A stretch of 64,000 nt of DNA from Deinococcus sp. AB2017081. Its GTDB lineage: Bacteria; Deinococcota; Deinococci; Deinococcales; Deinococcaceae. Both the position numbers and the translations under genes were made by a program. The notes beneath the pieces are model-generated. The model was not told the DNA's origin, ran no database searches, and saw only the letters and a list, made by a program, of their open reading frames with translations. The stretch is from positions 1,357,501 through 1,421,500 of the forward strand of contig NZ_CP140098.1 in the NCBI RefSeq assembly GCF_034440735.1, in the 5' to 3' direction. This document shows positions 52,983-62,803 of this stretch, piece after piece (the stretch's first letter is position 1; each line of letters begins with the position of its first letter).

Positions 52983-53997
52983 GCTGCCTCCGGAGGAGCC
53001 ACAGGAAGAAGGGGCCGCCCAGCAGCGTGGTCACGATGCCCACCTGCGACAGCACGGTGGTGCGGGCCAGCAGGTCGGCCAGCACCAGTCCTGCGCCGCC
53101 CAGCGCCGCCGAGGTCAGCAGCAGCGTGCGGTGCCGCGCCCCGAACGCCAGCCGCGCGATGTGCGGCACGATCAGGCCGACGAAGCCGATGATGCCCACG
53201 TACGCGACCGCGCCCGCCGTGGCGACGCTGGCGCTCAGCACGACCAGCAGCCGCAGCCGCTCGACCGGCACGCCCAGCGAGCGGGCGGTCAGGTCACCGA
53301 GCTGCAGCGTGTCCAGAGCCCGGGCCAGCAGCAGCAGCACGCCGCCTCCCAGCGCCACGTAGGGCAGCACTGTCAGCACGTCCCGCCAGCCCGAGAACCC
53401 CAGGTCGCCCAGCGTGTACGACAGCACCAGCCGCGCCCGGTCTTCGCCGCGCAGGATCAGGGCCGTGCTCGCCGCGCTGAGCACGCTGCCTACCACCACG
53501 CCCGACAGGATCAGCCGCGTGGGCGGAAAGCGGCGGCCCTCGCGGGCCAGCGCCAGCGTGACCGCCACCGCGCCCAGGGCCGTGACCAGGGCCGAGAGCG
53601 GGATCATGGCGCGGGGCCAGTCCAGCACGACCGCCAGCGTGGCCCCCAGTGCACTTCCGCTCGCCACGCCCAGCAGGTACGGATCGGCCAGCGGGTTGCG
53701 GAACACGCCCTGGAACGCCCCGCCGCTGACCGACAGCGCCGCGCCGACCAGCACGCCCATCACCACGCGGGGCAGCCGGATCGACCACACGATCACGTCA
53801 TTGCCCGCCAGTTCCTGCCCGGTCACGCCGCGCCACAGGGCACCCACGACCTCGCCGGGCGGAATGGTCACGCTGCCCAGGCCGGTGCCCAGGATCACGG
53901 CGACGACCAGCAGTGCGGCCAGCCCCAGCGTGCGCGGCACGCCGGCCGCCCAGGGCCGGTCCGGCCGGGCGGCGCGGGCCGGGGTGCCGGTGCTCAT
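52975..53997 (-). CDS. btuC: Vitamin B12 ABC transporter permease (FecCD family)
   Basis: A 340-residue permease with about ten membrane segments. Family regions: WSIRLPRVVMGVLVGAALSV, GGAFQGVFRNPLADPYLLGV (near residue 98), and AYVGIIGFVGLIVPHIARLA near 268, the loop that contacts the ATPase. The internal ATG at 53997 is preferred because GGGAG lies six bases before it; an ATG at 54003 is possible. It carries substrate from the BtuF-type protein encoded upstream. Confidence 0.9.
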   Translation of the reverse strand: MSTGTPARAARPDRPWAAGVPRTLGLAALLVVAVILGTGLGSVTIPPGEVVGALWRGVTGQELAGNDVIVWSIRLPRVVMGVLVGAALSVSGGAFQGVFRNPLADPYLLGVASGSALGATLAVVLDWPRAMIPLSALVTALGAVAVTLALAREGRRFPPTRLILSGVVVGSVLSAASTALILRGEDRARLVLSYTLGDLGFSGWRDVLTVLPYVALGGGVLLLLARALDTLQLGDLTARSLGVPVERLRLLVVLSASVATAGAVAYVGIIGFVGLIVPHIARLAFGARHRTLLLTSAALGGAGLVLADLLARTTVLSQVGIVTTLLGGPFFLWLLRRQRD

Positions 53998-54018
53998 CGC
54001 CATCTCCCGCGCCGCCCG

Positions 54019-54882
<864 letters not shown>

Positions 54883-54903
54883 ACGTCTCCTTCCCTTCGC
54901 ATA

Positions 54904-54936
54904 GAAAGCCGCCCCGCCAGGCGTCCTGGGGGGCGG
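54904..54936 (-). terminator. Riboswitch-controlled terminator before btuF
   Basis: On the minus strand CCGCCCCCCAGG (54936-54925) pairs with CCTGGCGGGGCGG (54921-54909), one bulged base, followed by CTTTCT. It lies between the cobalamin riboswitch and the btuF ribosome site, suggesting transcriptional attenuation. Confidence 0.7.
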
Positions 54937-55024
54937 AAGTGGTGCGCGCCGGCTGCAGAGTCCGGGCGTTCCCTCCTTCCGCGAGAGGTCGTGCCACACG
55001 CGCCGCTCGGGGCGGGATTCGCGT

Positions 55025-55146
55025 GGACGGTGCAGGTATCCGGACTTCCCCAGGGGACTGGAGTCACCGTTGCGCGACAGTGCCGGACTGGGCCACGCAG
55101 GACTGAGCCTGCCACGCCGTCACCGGGCTTCCCCCGCAACCATCGC
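55025..55146 (-). promoter_or_regulatory. Cobalamin riboswitch
   Basis: On the minus strand the conserved series is present: GGGGGAAGCCCGGTG, then CCGGCACTGTCGCGCAACGG, and the B12 box AAGTCCGGATACCTGC near 55048-55033. The promoter TATAGT is at 55157-55152, about seven bases before the first riboswitch base. It represses btuF-btuC-btuD-ferredoxin when B12 is plentiful. Confidence 0.9.
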
Positions 55147-55217
55147 CGGACACTATAGCGGCGGTTCGGGTGCCGACCTCCGCTGGAGATCACGGTGGGC
55201 CAGGAGTACGCTCGGGT

Positions 55218-55606
55218 ATGCCCTGGATGCTGCTTGTCCTGACCGTGGGGGGCACGCTGTCCACGTCGGCCCGTGCACCCGTGCTGACGCGCCCGCTGGC
55301 AGTGCTCCCGGCGCTGGTCGCGTGCCCGGCGGCCGTCACAGCCAGCGCCGTTCCACGTGAACCGTACCGGCCTGGATCGGCCGTGGCGGTGCCCATTCCG
55401 ACCCGTGTGGACGCGCGGCTGTGCCCGATCCCGCTGGCGGGGACTTCGCCCTCCGTGGAACGCTGAGCGTGCCCGGCTGGATGCTCGGCGTCGCCTCCAT
55501 GCTGCTCGCCGGCCTGACGATCGATCTGGTGACGGGCCGTTCTGGCCGGACGGCAACACCGGGCGGGGCTGATCTCCCCACCTTCCGCCCCGTCCTGCTG
55601 GCGTGA
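55218..55606 (+). pseudogene. Small membrane protein gene, apparently frameshifted
   Basis: TACGCT five bases before the ATG marks a leaderless start. The first frame reads a signal-like MPWMLLVLTVGGTLSTSARA and ends at 55466. From about 55440 another frame continues sensibly: GDFALRGTLSVPGWMLGVAS, a membrane helix, and ends at 55606. The two join smoothly if one G is restored in the GGGG run near 55438-55441, giving ~130 residues with two hydrophobic segments. Either a recent mutation or a sequence error. Function unknown. Confidence 0.45.
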
Positions 55607-55615
55607 GAGGCGCAG

Positions 55616-55840
55616 ATGCGTGCCGACCGTCCCCGTGATGCGGCGCTCCGGGCCGATGTGAACGGGCTGGGCACGAGCCGCCGGTCTCTGCGGGCGGATC
55701 AGCAGCGCTGGGAGATCGATGCCATCCTTGAACTGCGCGGTGAACGCACGCCCTGCGACTGCGCCGCCGTCGGCACGGGGCCAGGGCTCACGGTGATCTC
55801 GGTCACGTCGCCGCTGTGGTGGACGCCGCCGCCGTCCTGA
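55616..55840 (+). CDS. Small hypothetical protein
   Basis: A 74-residue reading frame with GAGAGG close before the ATG. Part of it (QQRWEIDAILELRGERTPCD, then CAAVGTGPGLTVISVTSPLW) looks like real protein, with three Cys. It follows the frameshifted gene by nine bases and could belong with it. It ends seven bases before the convergent plsC gene. Evidence is weak because the region is GC-rich and chance open frames are common. Confidence 0.35.
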   Translation: MRADRPRDAALRADVNGLGTSRRSLRADQQRWEIDAILELRGERTPCDCAAVGTGPGLTVISVTSPLWWTPPPS

Positions 55841-55847
55841 CCCCCGC

Positions 55848-56483
55848 CTACCCCGCCTGCGACAGCCGCGCCAGCTCCGTGCCGAGTTCGGCGGTCACGG
55901 CCTTGATGCCGCCCTTTGGAGAGATGGGCGGGCCGAAGGTCACGATCCAGCGGCGGCCGTCCCTGCGGATGCCGGCGGGCAGGATCGGGGCACGGCCCTT
56001 GGCGGCGATCAATGCGACGCCGCCGTGCAGTTCGGTGCCGCCGCGTGTGCCCTCGGGGAAGATGCCGACCGTGCCGTTCTCCTTCAGGACGCGCAGGGCG
56101 GTGCGGATCGAGGCCACGTCGTTGCCGCTGCGGTCGACCGGGAAGCTGCCGCCGGTGCGGATGATCCAGCCGATGACCGGCAGGAACAGCTCTTTCTTGG
56201 CCATGAACTGCAGAAAGCGCCCACGCGGCAGCGCCCGCGCGACCAGGAAGGGATCGAGGCCCGACACGTGGTTCGCGGCGATCACCAGCGGGGTGCCGGG
56301 GGGCGGGACGTGCTCGGTGCCGCGTACGTCCAGCTTCATGCCGCTCAGGAGCACCGGCAGATACGTGACGGCCACGACCAGGGCATACATGTGCGGGTTC
56401 ACGACGGGCGCAGCCTCGTCCACGGTGGGGCGGGCGGGCGTGGACGGAGCCGGGGTGGGATCGGGACGCCGGACGTCACTCAT
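55848..56483 (-). CDS. plsC: 1-acyl-sn-glycerol-3-phosphate acyltransferase
   Basis: A 211-residue membrane-associated enzyme that adds the second acyl chain to make phosphatidic acid. The HX4D catalytic motif is in AANHVSGLDPF near residue 72 and the substrate-binding FPEGTR near 145. A membrane segment (MYALVVAVTYLPVLL) lies at residues 32-46. TATCCT seven bases before ATG at 56483 indicates a leaderless start and excludes a longer open frame. It is divergent from the NAD(P)-binding protein gene with matching back-to-back promoters. Confidence 0.92.
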   Translation of the reverse strand: MSDVRRPDPTPAPSTPARPTVDEAAPVVNPHMYALVVAVTYLPVLLSGMKLDVRGTEHVPPPGTPLVIAANHVSGLDPFLVARALPRGRFLQFMAKKELFLPVIGWIIRTGGSFPVDRSGNDVASIRTALRVLKENGTVGIFPEGTRGGTELHGGVALIAAKGRAPILPAGIRRDGRRWIVTFGPPISPKGGIKAVTAELGTELARLSQAG

Positions 56484-56552
56484 GGTTCGCAGGATACGCC
56501 CAAAGGGGGCCAGGGCACGGTCTGATCCGCGAACCGGCGTAGCCTCGGGAAC

Positions 56553-57182
56553 ATGAACATCAGCGTGATCGGAGCAGCGGGCGGGGTGGGCCGCCGGGTG
56601 GTGGCGCAGGCCACGGCGGCGGGACATGCCGTGCGGGCACTGATCCGCACCCCGGAGCAGGCCGATATGGTGTCGCTGCACGGGGCTTCCCCAGTGCAGG
56701 GCGACCTGACGGGCGAGTGGGAGACCGTGCTGGACGGCGCAGACGCGGTCGTGTGGGCGGCGGGTGGCGGGGCCGGCGGGAACTTCCAGGCGATCGACGG
56801 CGACGCCCTGATCCGGGTGGCCGACACGCTGCTGGCCCGTGGCCCGCGCCGGCTGGTCGTCGTGAGTTCCATGGGCGTGGATCGTCCGGAGCAGATGCCG
56901 CCCTTCCTGGGGGACGTGCTGCGGGTCAAGGCTCAGTCGGACGCTCACGTGCAGAACAGCGCCCTGGACTGGACGATCGTGCGGCCCGGCGGGCTCACCG
57001 ATGAGCCGGGCACCGGACTGGTGCATGTCGCATCCACCGCCGGGCGGGGCAGCATTCCCCGCGACGATGTCGCGACCGTGGTGCTCGCGTGCCTGGGCGA
57101 TCCGGCCACCGTGGGCCAGACCTTCGAGGTCGTCTCCGGCAACGACGCGGTTGCGGGTGCGCTGGCGGGGCTGGGCGGCTAA
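56553..57182 (+). CDS. NAD(P)-binding Rossmann-fold protein (SDR/NmrA-like)
   Basis: A 209-residue protein with NISVIGAAGGVGRRVVAQA at the start, the GxxGxxG dinucleotide site, then VVWAAGGGAGGNF, VVVSSMGVDRPEQ and WTIVRPGGLTDEPGTG. This is the atypical SDR5 (YwnB/BVR-B-like) type; no Tyr-x3-Lys pair is obvious, so it may be a reductase of unknown substrate or a sensor. TAGCCT seven bases before ATG (leaderless). Confidence 0.88.
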   Translation: MNISVIGAAGGVGRRVVAQATAAGHAVRALIRTPEQADMVSLHGASPVQGDLTGEWETVLDGADAVVWAAGGGAGGNFQAIDGDALIRVADTLLARGPRRLVVVSSMGVDRPEQMPPFLGDVLRVKAQSDAHVQNSALDWTIVRPGGLTDEPGTGLVHVASTAGRGSIPRDDVATVVLACLGDPATVGQTFEVVSGNDAVAGALAGLGG

Positions 57183-57275
57183 TGACGTCGTATCGGGAAT
57201 GGAGAGGTTCCGGCGCCTTCCCGCAAGCTCGTCATGTGAGTGGTGACGTCCTTTCTCCGGTACTCGCTTTGCTCG

Positions 57276-57293
57276 GTTGATCTGAAGATCAAC
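57276..57293. terminator. Perfect short hairpin
   Basis: GTTGATCT (57276-57283) and AGATCAAC (57286-57293) pair perfectly, followed by TT, between the convergent Rossmann-fold and xseB genes. Confidence 0.45.
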
Positions 57294-57310
57294 TTCGACC
57301 ACCTGAGCTC

Positions 57311-57544
57311 CTAGTCCTCGTCCGCCTCAGCCTCGTCCGGGTCGTCGCTGTCGTCGGCCCAGTCGCCGGCCAGGACGCTGCGCACCGCCTCCAGGCGCTC
57401 GCGGCACGCGGCGTAGGCGATCCGCGCCTCCTCCAGCAGGGGCAGCACGCGGTCGAGGTCGGCGTCGCCACTTTCCAGTTCTCCGGCGATGCGGGCCAGG
57501 GTGGCGTAGGCGTCCCGGTAGGACGTGATGGGATCGGGACTCAT
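57311..57544 (-). CDS. xseB: Exodeoxyribonuclease VII small subunit
   Basis: A 77-residue helical protein resembling XseB, which joins XseA to degrade single-stranded DNA. YRDAYATLARIAGELESGDA near the start and LDRVLPLLEEARIAYAACRERL match the family's two-helix pattern, with an acidic tail (DDSDDPDEAEADED). The ATG at 57544 fits the usual length of 70-80 residues. xseA is not in the window. The start has only a weak TACCAT ten bases upstream. Confidence 0.8.
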   Translation of the reverse strand: MSPDPITSYRDAYATLARIAGELESGDADLDRVLPLLEEARIAYAACRERLEAVRSVLAGDWADDSDDPDEAEADED

Positions 57545-57676
57545 TCCGAGTCCGATGGTACCGGTTTCCAGCACCGATGCCCGCAGGCCGGAGGAAGGCG
57601 GGGCATCACGTGTTCAGGCTCCCCGCGACCTTGCCGGGCCCGCGTTCGCAGCACACAATGACCGTCAGGAGGGTTC

Positions 57677-58834
57677 ATGCGTCCACGCTTCCGTCCGCCT
57701 GCGGTGCTTGCCATGCTGCTGCTCGCCGCGCCCGTCGTCGCCGGTGGGCGTGACCCGCTGCCCCCGCTCTCGAGCCCCGACCCGGTACTCGCGGTCGCGG
57801 CGGGTACCGACGGCCAGGGGCGGGCGGTCGTGGCGTGGATCGCGCGCGAGGCCGGGCTGGAACACCTGCACGCGGCGCGGCTGTCGGGGGGCGGGTGGCA
57901 GGATCTGGGTGGCGTGCTCAACGAGAAGGCCCGCTCGAACGCGGCCAAACCCACGGTGCATCCTGGCCCGGACGGCAGCGTGTGGCTGGCGTGGGAGGAG
58001 GGGAGTGGCGCGGCGCACATCGACTCGTACCTGATGTCAAACCTGACGCCGGACGGGTGGACGAGTCCGGCACCGTATGCGCTGCGCCGCAACCTGTCGG
58101 ACGCGGGCCGCTCGCGGTCGTTCGTGGCCGGCGGCGGCAACCGGCCGCTGGTCGGCTGGACGGACATCGGCACGCTGGGGCGCACCTTCCCGAGCCTCGT
58201 GTCGCTGCGCGTGTGGCGCGGCGCAGACTGGCAGGTGACGCCGCCGGTGAACCTCGACCCGCGCATTCCGGCGTTCATGCCCAGTGTCGCCCAGGCGGGG
58301 GCGGACGTGCTGCTGGCCTACGTCGAGGGGGCGACCGCGCAGTCCGACCTGTGGGTGCGGGCGTGGAATGGCCGGGCGTGGCGCACGCTGGGGGGGCGGC
58401 TGAACGTCCGGCCCCGCACCTACGTGTTCCTGCCGCAACTGCGGATCGATCCGGCGGGCCGCCCGGTGGTCGCGTGGCTGGAGGATCACGGTGGCGTAGA
58501 CGCCCTGCACGTGTCGCGCTGGGACGGCGTCGCGTGGCGGCGGCTGGGCGGTGTGGTCAGCACGCCGGGGCGGCTGGCATCGTCGGTGTCGCTGGGTTTC
58601 GATGTCCGGGGCCGCCCCGTCGCCGCGTGGAACGAGGGGCCGGATGGGGCCCGCACCGTACAGGCCGCCCGCTGGGACGCCGGGCACTGGATGTCCCTGG
58701 GCGGCCCGCTGAACGCCGACCCCCGCGCCGACACGGATCACGCGAGCCTCGCGGCCGGGCGGCCGGGCATGGTACTGGCCTGGCGGGAGTTCATGGGCGG
58801 GCACTGGAGCCTGCAGGTGCGGCGGCTGGAGTAG
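57677..58834 (+). CDS. Secreted beta-propeller-like hypothetical protein
   Basis: A 385-residue exported protein with signal peptide (VLAMLLLAAPVVAGG) and repeated units such as GRAVVAWIAREAGLEHLHAA, GRPVVAWLEDHGGVDALHVS and GRPVAAWNEGPDGARTVQAA. Each contains a V-A-W core, suggesting six or seven propeller blades. W-x-x-L-G-G repeats (WQDLGGVLN, WRTLGGRLN, WRRLGGVVS, WMSLGGPLN) also recur. No catalytic residue is recognised. AGGAGGG lies close before the ATG. Confidence 0.8.
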   Translation: MRPRFRPPAVLAMLLLAAPVVAGGRDPLPPLSSPDPVLAVAAGTDGQGRAVVAWIAREAGLEHLHAARLSGGGWQDLGGVLNEKARSNAAKPTVHPGPDGSVWLAWEEGSGAAHIDSYLMSNLTPDGWTSPAPYALRRNLSDAGRSRSFVAGGGNRPLVGWTDIGTLGRTFPSLVSLRVWRGADWQVTPPVNLDPRIPAFMPSVAQAGADVLLAYVEGATAQSDLWVRAWNGRAWRTLGGRLNVRPRTYVFLPQLRIDPAGRPVVAWLEDHGGVDALHVSRWDGVAWRRLGGVVSTPGRLASSVSLGFDVRGRPVAAWNEGPDGARTVQAARWDAGHWMSLGGPLNADPRADTDHASLAAGRPGMVLAWREFMGGHWSLQVRRLE

Positions 58835-58867
58835 GAAGGAGGCGGCGGGGCCGGGCTACGCTGGGGC

Positions 58868-59536
58868 ATGACCGCCCGTGCCGACCACCTCCACTTCGAC
58901 CTGACCACCCTGCCGCAGGCGGCGCGGTACAAACTCGTGACGGGCATCGTCGTGCCCCGCCCGATCGCGTGGGTGAGCACGCTGGACGCGGCCGGGCACG
59001 TGAACCTCGCGCCGTACTCGTTCTTCAACATCATGGGTTCCGATCCGCCGGTGGTTGCCTTCGCGCCTGGCGACCGCGCTCCGGGCATTCCCAAGGACAC
59101 GGCGCGGAACATTCCGTCCGGCGGGGACTTCACCGTGAACCTCGTGAGCCGCGACCTGGCCGAGACCATGAACGCGACTGCCACGGACTTTCCCGCCGAA
59201 CTGGGTGAACCGGAACACGTGGGCATCGCGCTGGAGCCGGGCGTGACCGTCGCCACGCCGCGCGTGCAGGGCAGCCCCGCCGCGCTGGAATGCCGCGAGG
59301 TGCAGACCGTGCGGATCGGCAACACCCGCATCATCCTGGGCGAAGTGCTGGGCGTGAGCATCCGCGCGGATGCCGTGCTGGACGCCGGGAAGCAGTACGT
59401 CGACACGGCGGCCCTCGACCTGATCGGCCGGATGGGCGGGCGCGGCGGCTACGCGACGACCCGCGACGCCTTCACCATCGACCGCCTGACCTACGCGCAG
59501 TGGCAGGAGCGGGACGGGGGAGAGGACAGCCGCTAG
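58868..59536 (+). CDS. Flavin reductase-like FMN-binding split-barrel protein
   Basis: A 222-residue protein of the flavin reductase/FMN-binding split-barrel family. Seen: KLVTGIVVPRPIAWVSTLDA, NLAPYSFFNIMGSDPPVV (near residue 43), and the C-terminal GGRGGYATTRDAFTIDR. It binds FMN; whether it reduces free flavin or another substrate is unknown. TACGCT five bases before ATG is a leaderless start. The stop overlaps the convergent alkA gene by four bases. Confidence 0.9.
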   Translation: MTARADHLHFDLTTLPQAARYKLVTGIVVPRPIAWVSTLDAAGHVNLAPYSFFNIMGSDPPVVAFAPGDRAPGIPKDTARNIPSGGDFTVNLVSRDLAETMNATATDFPAELGEPEHVGIALEPGVTVATPRVQGSPAALECREVQTVRIGNTRIILGEVLGVSIRADAVLDAGKQYVDTAALDLIGRMGGRGGYATTRDAFTIDRLTYAQWQERDGGEDSR

Positions 59537-60165
59537 ACCGGCGCTCCTCCGGCCTTCAGCAGCGCCGCATCGGCCCACAGGTAGCGGGCGGCCAGGGTGC
59601 GGTAGGGGCTCCACAGCTCCAGCACCTCGAAGTGCTGGGCGTTCGGGTGCAGCCGGGCCAGCCCCTGCCTGAGGGCCAGGTCGCCCATGCTGAACACGTC
59701 GGGGCGGGCCAGGGCGAACATCAGGAACATCTCGACGGTCCAGCGGCCGATGCCCGGCAGGGGGAGCAGGGCGGTAATCACGGCCTCGTCGTCCAGGGTG
59801 GACAGGTGGTCGAAATCCACTGCGCCGGACTGTCTGGCGGTGGCGATGGCCTGCACGGTGCGCACCTTGGCCCACGACAGGCCCACACCGCGCAGCGTCT
59901 CGCCGGGAGCCTCCAGCAGCGTGAACTCGTCGATGGTGCCCAGCGTGTCGAGCAGCCGGGCGTGGATGCTGGCCGCGGCCTTCACGCTGAGCTGCTGCCC
60001 GGTCACCGAGCGGATCAGCGTGCCGAAGGGGTCGGGTGTGGGGGACAGGACGGTCAGGTCGCCCACCCGCGCGATCACGCCCTGCATGACCGGGTCACGG
60101 GACAGGTGCGCCGTCGCGTCGATGTGATGGATCAGCGGAGCAGTCGACCGGTGCATGGACGTCAT
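59533..60165 (-). CDS. alkA: DNA-3-methyladenine glycosylase II (AlkA/HhH-GPD family)
   Basis: A 210-residue base-excision repair enzyme that removes alkylated bases. The helix-hairpin-helix LLPLPGIGRWTVEMFLMFA near residue 134 is followed by the catalytic Asp in FSMGDLALR (about residue 158). IRSVTGQQLSVKAAASI is another hallmark. It lacks the N-terminal TBP-like domain of E. coli AlkA, as do compact Deinococcus enzymes. A G-rich ribosome site (CAGGGGG) precedes the ATG. Confidence 0.92.
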   Translation of the reverse strand: MTSMHRSTAPLIHHIDATAHLSRDPVMQGVIARVGDLTVLSPTPDPFGTLIRSVTGQQLSVKAAASIHARLLDTLGTIDEFTLLEAPGETLRGVGLSWAKVRTVQAIATARQSGAVDFDHLSTLDDEAVITALLPLPGIGRWTVEMFLMFALARPDVFSMGDLALRQGLARLHPNAQHFEVLELWSPYRTLAARYLWADAALLKAGGAPV

Positions 60166-60243
60166 TCAACCCCCTGACGGTGGTCTATGCCACCTGTGAT
60201 GCGGATTACCTTGTGGCGCTGCAAGCCGGACAGGATATGAAGT

Positions 60244-60732
60244 GTGAATTTCCGCACACTTCTGATCGCCATCCTGCTCATGAATCCTGTGTCGTCCGCT
60301 GCCCTGGCGCAGACACGGATCGGACTGGTCACGCTGACGCCCGCCACGCCGGTCGCCGTCAGTGATGCCCGCAGCGGGTATGCCTGGCAGCCCGTGCCCA
60401 GCGGCATGAACGAGCTCCGTGGCCGGGTGCTCACGTCGGTTCGTCAGCTCCTCCCGGCGGGCAGCCGCGTTCAGGTCGCGGTCATCGAACTGGGGGGCAG
60501 CGCCGCTCGCGTTGTCGCGGACGCCACCTTCTCCACCACCCGGCTGCCGACCACGTATCAGCTGTTCTACAGCCAGAACCGCCTGCAATCTGGGCGGTCA
60601 CACGCGGTGCGCTGCACGGTCACCGACCGAACCGGGCGGGTGCTGTACCGCAGCGCGGACACGGCGCTGCCCCGGCTGCCGCGCGCGGTGCTCGATCTGG
60701 CCGTGCTGGATCTGAGGGGCAGGGCTCCGTGA
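60244..60732 (+). CDS. Secreted YbaY/YscW-like protein
   Basis: A 162-residue exported protein with signal peptide (LLIAILLMNPVSSAALAQ). The mature C-terminal half (PAGSRVQVAVIELGGSAARV, TTYQLFYSQNRLQSGRSHAV, CTVTDRTGRVLYRSADTALP) follows the strand pattern of the YbaY/YscW lipoprotein-like fold. No lipobox. Role unknown. GTG start; the upstream sequence has a weak GGATAT box five bases before it. It is convergent with ftsH. Confidence 0.68.
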   Translation: MNFRTLLIAILLMNPVSSAALAQTRIGLVTLTPATPVAVSDARSGYAWQPVPSGMNELRGRVLTSVRQLLPAGSRVQVAVIELGGSAARVVADATFSTTRLPTTYQLFYSQNRLQSGRSHAVRCTVTDRTGRVLYRSADTALPRLPRAVLDLAVLDLRGRAP

Positions 60733-60735
60733 CGC

Positions 60736-62679
60736 TCACGCAGGCAGGGGGGTGACCGGGCCGCCGGGGGGCACGGCGGGCGGCAGAGGCTCCAGGGTGC
60801 CGCCCGCCAGCAGGGTGCTGAACTCCTCGCCGCTCAGGGTCTCACGCTTCATCAGGACGGCCACGATCTCGTGGACGCGGTGGAGCTGCTCGCGCACCAG
60901 GGCCACCGCCCGCCCGTAGGATTCATCGATCAGGGCACGGACGTCCTCATCAATGCGCTGAGCAGTCGATTCGCTCATGGCAGCCAGCTGGGGGCCGCCC
61001 CCCAGGAAATTCCCCTCGTCGGACGCGAAGGCCACCTTGCCGATGCGTCCACTCATGCCCCACTCGGTGACCATGCGCCGCGCGATGCCGGTGGCCTGCT
61101 GGAAGTCGTTCTGTGCCCCGGTCGTGACCTCGCCGTACACGACTTCCTCGGCGGCGCGGCCGGCCAGGGCGACCACGATCATGTCCTCCAGCGCAGCCTG
61201 CGTGACGTGCAGGCGGTCGTCGGCGTCCGGCATCATGTAGCCGGCCGCGCGGCCACGCGGCACCACCGTCAGTTTCGCCACCCGGTTCGCGTGCGGCAGC
61301 AGTTGGGCGGCCAGCGCGTGGCCGACCTCGTGGTACGCCGTGACCGTCCGGTCGGCTTCCCGCACCACCAGACTGCGGCGTTCCGGCCCCATCAGCACCC
61401 GGTCTCTGGCCTCGTCCACGTCCCGCGCCGTGATCCGGTTGCGCCCACTCCGCGCCGCCAGCAGCGCGGCCTCGTTCAGCAGGTTCTCCAGATCCGCTCC
61501 CACCATCCCCGCCGTGCGCCGCGCCACCACCCCCAGATCCACCGACGCGTCCAGCGGCTTCTTGCGCGCGTGGATCCGCAGGATCATCTCCCGCCCCCGC
61601 ACGTCCGGCGCATCCACCACCACCTGCCGGTCAAACCGCCCGGGACGCAGCAGCGCGGCGTCCAGCACGTCGGGGCGGTTGGTGGCCGCCAGGATGATGA
61701 CCTCCTGTCCGGAGCCGAAGCCGTCCATCTCGACGAGCAGCTGATTGAGGGTCTGTTCGCGTTCGTCGTTGCCGCCCTGCACCGAGATGCCGCGTTTTCT
61801 GCCGACCGCGTCGATCTCGTCGATGAAGACGATGCACGGCGCGGACTTGCGGGCCTGCTCGAAGAGGTCGCGCACCCGCGCGGCCCCGACGCCGACGAAC
61901 ATCTCGACGAAGTCCGACCCGGAAATACTGAAGTACGGGACTTTGGCCTCGCCGGCGACGGCCTTGGCGAGGAGGGTCTTCCCACTGCCGGGGGGGCCGA
62001 CGAGGAGGACGCCGTGGGGGATGCGGGCGCCGAGGGAGTGGTACTTGTCGGGGGAGCGCAGGAAGTCGACGACTTCCTGGAGGTCGGCCTTGGCCTCGTC
62101 GCAGCCGGCGACGTCCTGGAAGGACAGCTTGATCTGCCCCTCCGCGATCACCGCCGCCTTCGACTTCCCGAAGGTGCTCGCGCTGCCTGTACCGCCCCCG
62201 CCCCGCATGCTGCGCCACAGCACCAGCAGGATCAGGCCGGTCAGCACCAGCGGCAGCGCCTGTCCGATCCACCCGAAGGCCGAGCCGCCCGGCACGATCC
62301 GCAGCGGCACCCCCGCTGCCCGGATGCGCTCCAGGGTCGCGCCGTCCGGCGGCACCACCAGTGTCCGGGCACGGCCGTTGGTGTCCTGATCGCATTCGGC
62401 GGCCCGCGTGCAGGGCAGGAAGGTCACGCTGGCGTTGCCCAGGCTGTCCAGGGTCACGGCCGCGACCCGTTTGTTCTTCAGGTCGGCAAAGAAGCGGTTG
62501 GTGGAATACCCGCCGCCCTGGCGAACCGTCGGCACCGCAGCCACCGTCCCGGCCGATCCGGCCGCTGCCGACGCCGCGTGAGCGAACCCCGACAGCAGCG
62601 TGGCCAGCACGCCGACAGCCAGGGCCGTCCACAGGCCACGCAGGGACAACCGGGGAGCCGGATGAAGGAGACGGGACAT
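60736..62679 (-). CDS. ftsH: ATP-dependent zinc metalloprotease FtsH
   Basis: A 647-residue membrane AAA protease that degrades membrane and regulatory proteins. Two membrane segments (about 15-37 and 137-156) flank a periplasmic part with two Cys (PCTRAAEC). Walker A GPPGSGKT is at 228-235, Walker [14 protein letters not shown] near 285, SRH residues in [19 protein letters not shown], and zinc site HEVGH at 450-454. TAGCAT five bases before ATG (leaderless). Codon choice changes within the AAA domain. The Pro-rich tail is short. Confidence 0.96.
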   Translation of the reverse strand: MSRLLHPAPRLSLRGLWTALAVGVLATLLSGFAHAASAAAGSAGTVAAVPTVRQGGGYSTNRFFADLKNKRVAAVTLDSLGNASVTFLPCTRAAECDQDTNGRARTLVVPPDGATLERIRAAGVPLRIVPGGSAFGWIGQALPLVLTGLILLVLWRSMRGGGGTGSASTFGKSKAAVIAEGQIKLSFQDVAGCDEAKADLQEVVDFLRSPDKYHSLGARIPHGVLLVGPPGSGKTLLAKAVAGEAKVPYFSISGSDFVEMFVGVGAARVRDLFEQARKSAPCIVFIDEIDAVGRKRGISVQGGNDEREQTLNQLLVEMDGFGSGQEVIILAATNRPDVLDAALLRPGRFDRQVVVDAPDVRGREMILRIHARKKPLDASVDLGVVARRTAGMVGADLENLLNEAALLAARSGRNRITARDVDEARDRVLMGPERRSLVVREADRTVTAYHEVGHALAAQLLPHANRVAKLTVVPRGRAAGYMMPDADDRLHVTQAALEDMIVVALAGRAAEEVVYGEVTTGAQNDFQQATGIARRMVTEWGMSGRIGKVAFASDEGNFLGGGPQLAAMSESTAQRIDEDVRALIDESYGRAVALVREQLHRVHEIVAVLMKRETLSGEEFSTLLAGGTLEPLPPAVPPGGPVTPLPA

Positions 62680-62803
62680 GCGTCATGCTACGCCAGCCGC
62701 CTGCGACCACACCGTCACCTGGGCCGCCTGGGGTGCCGATGGTGAACCCGGCGGGGGCATGGCCCTCAGGTTTCCGTCAGGCCCGGTTCGTATGCTGGGC
62801 CAC

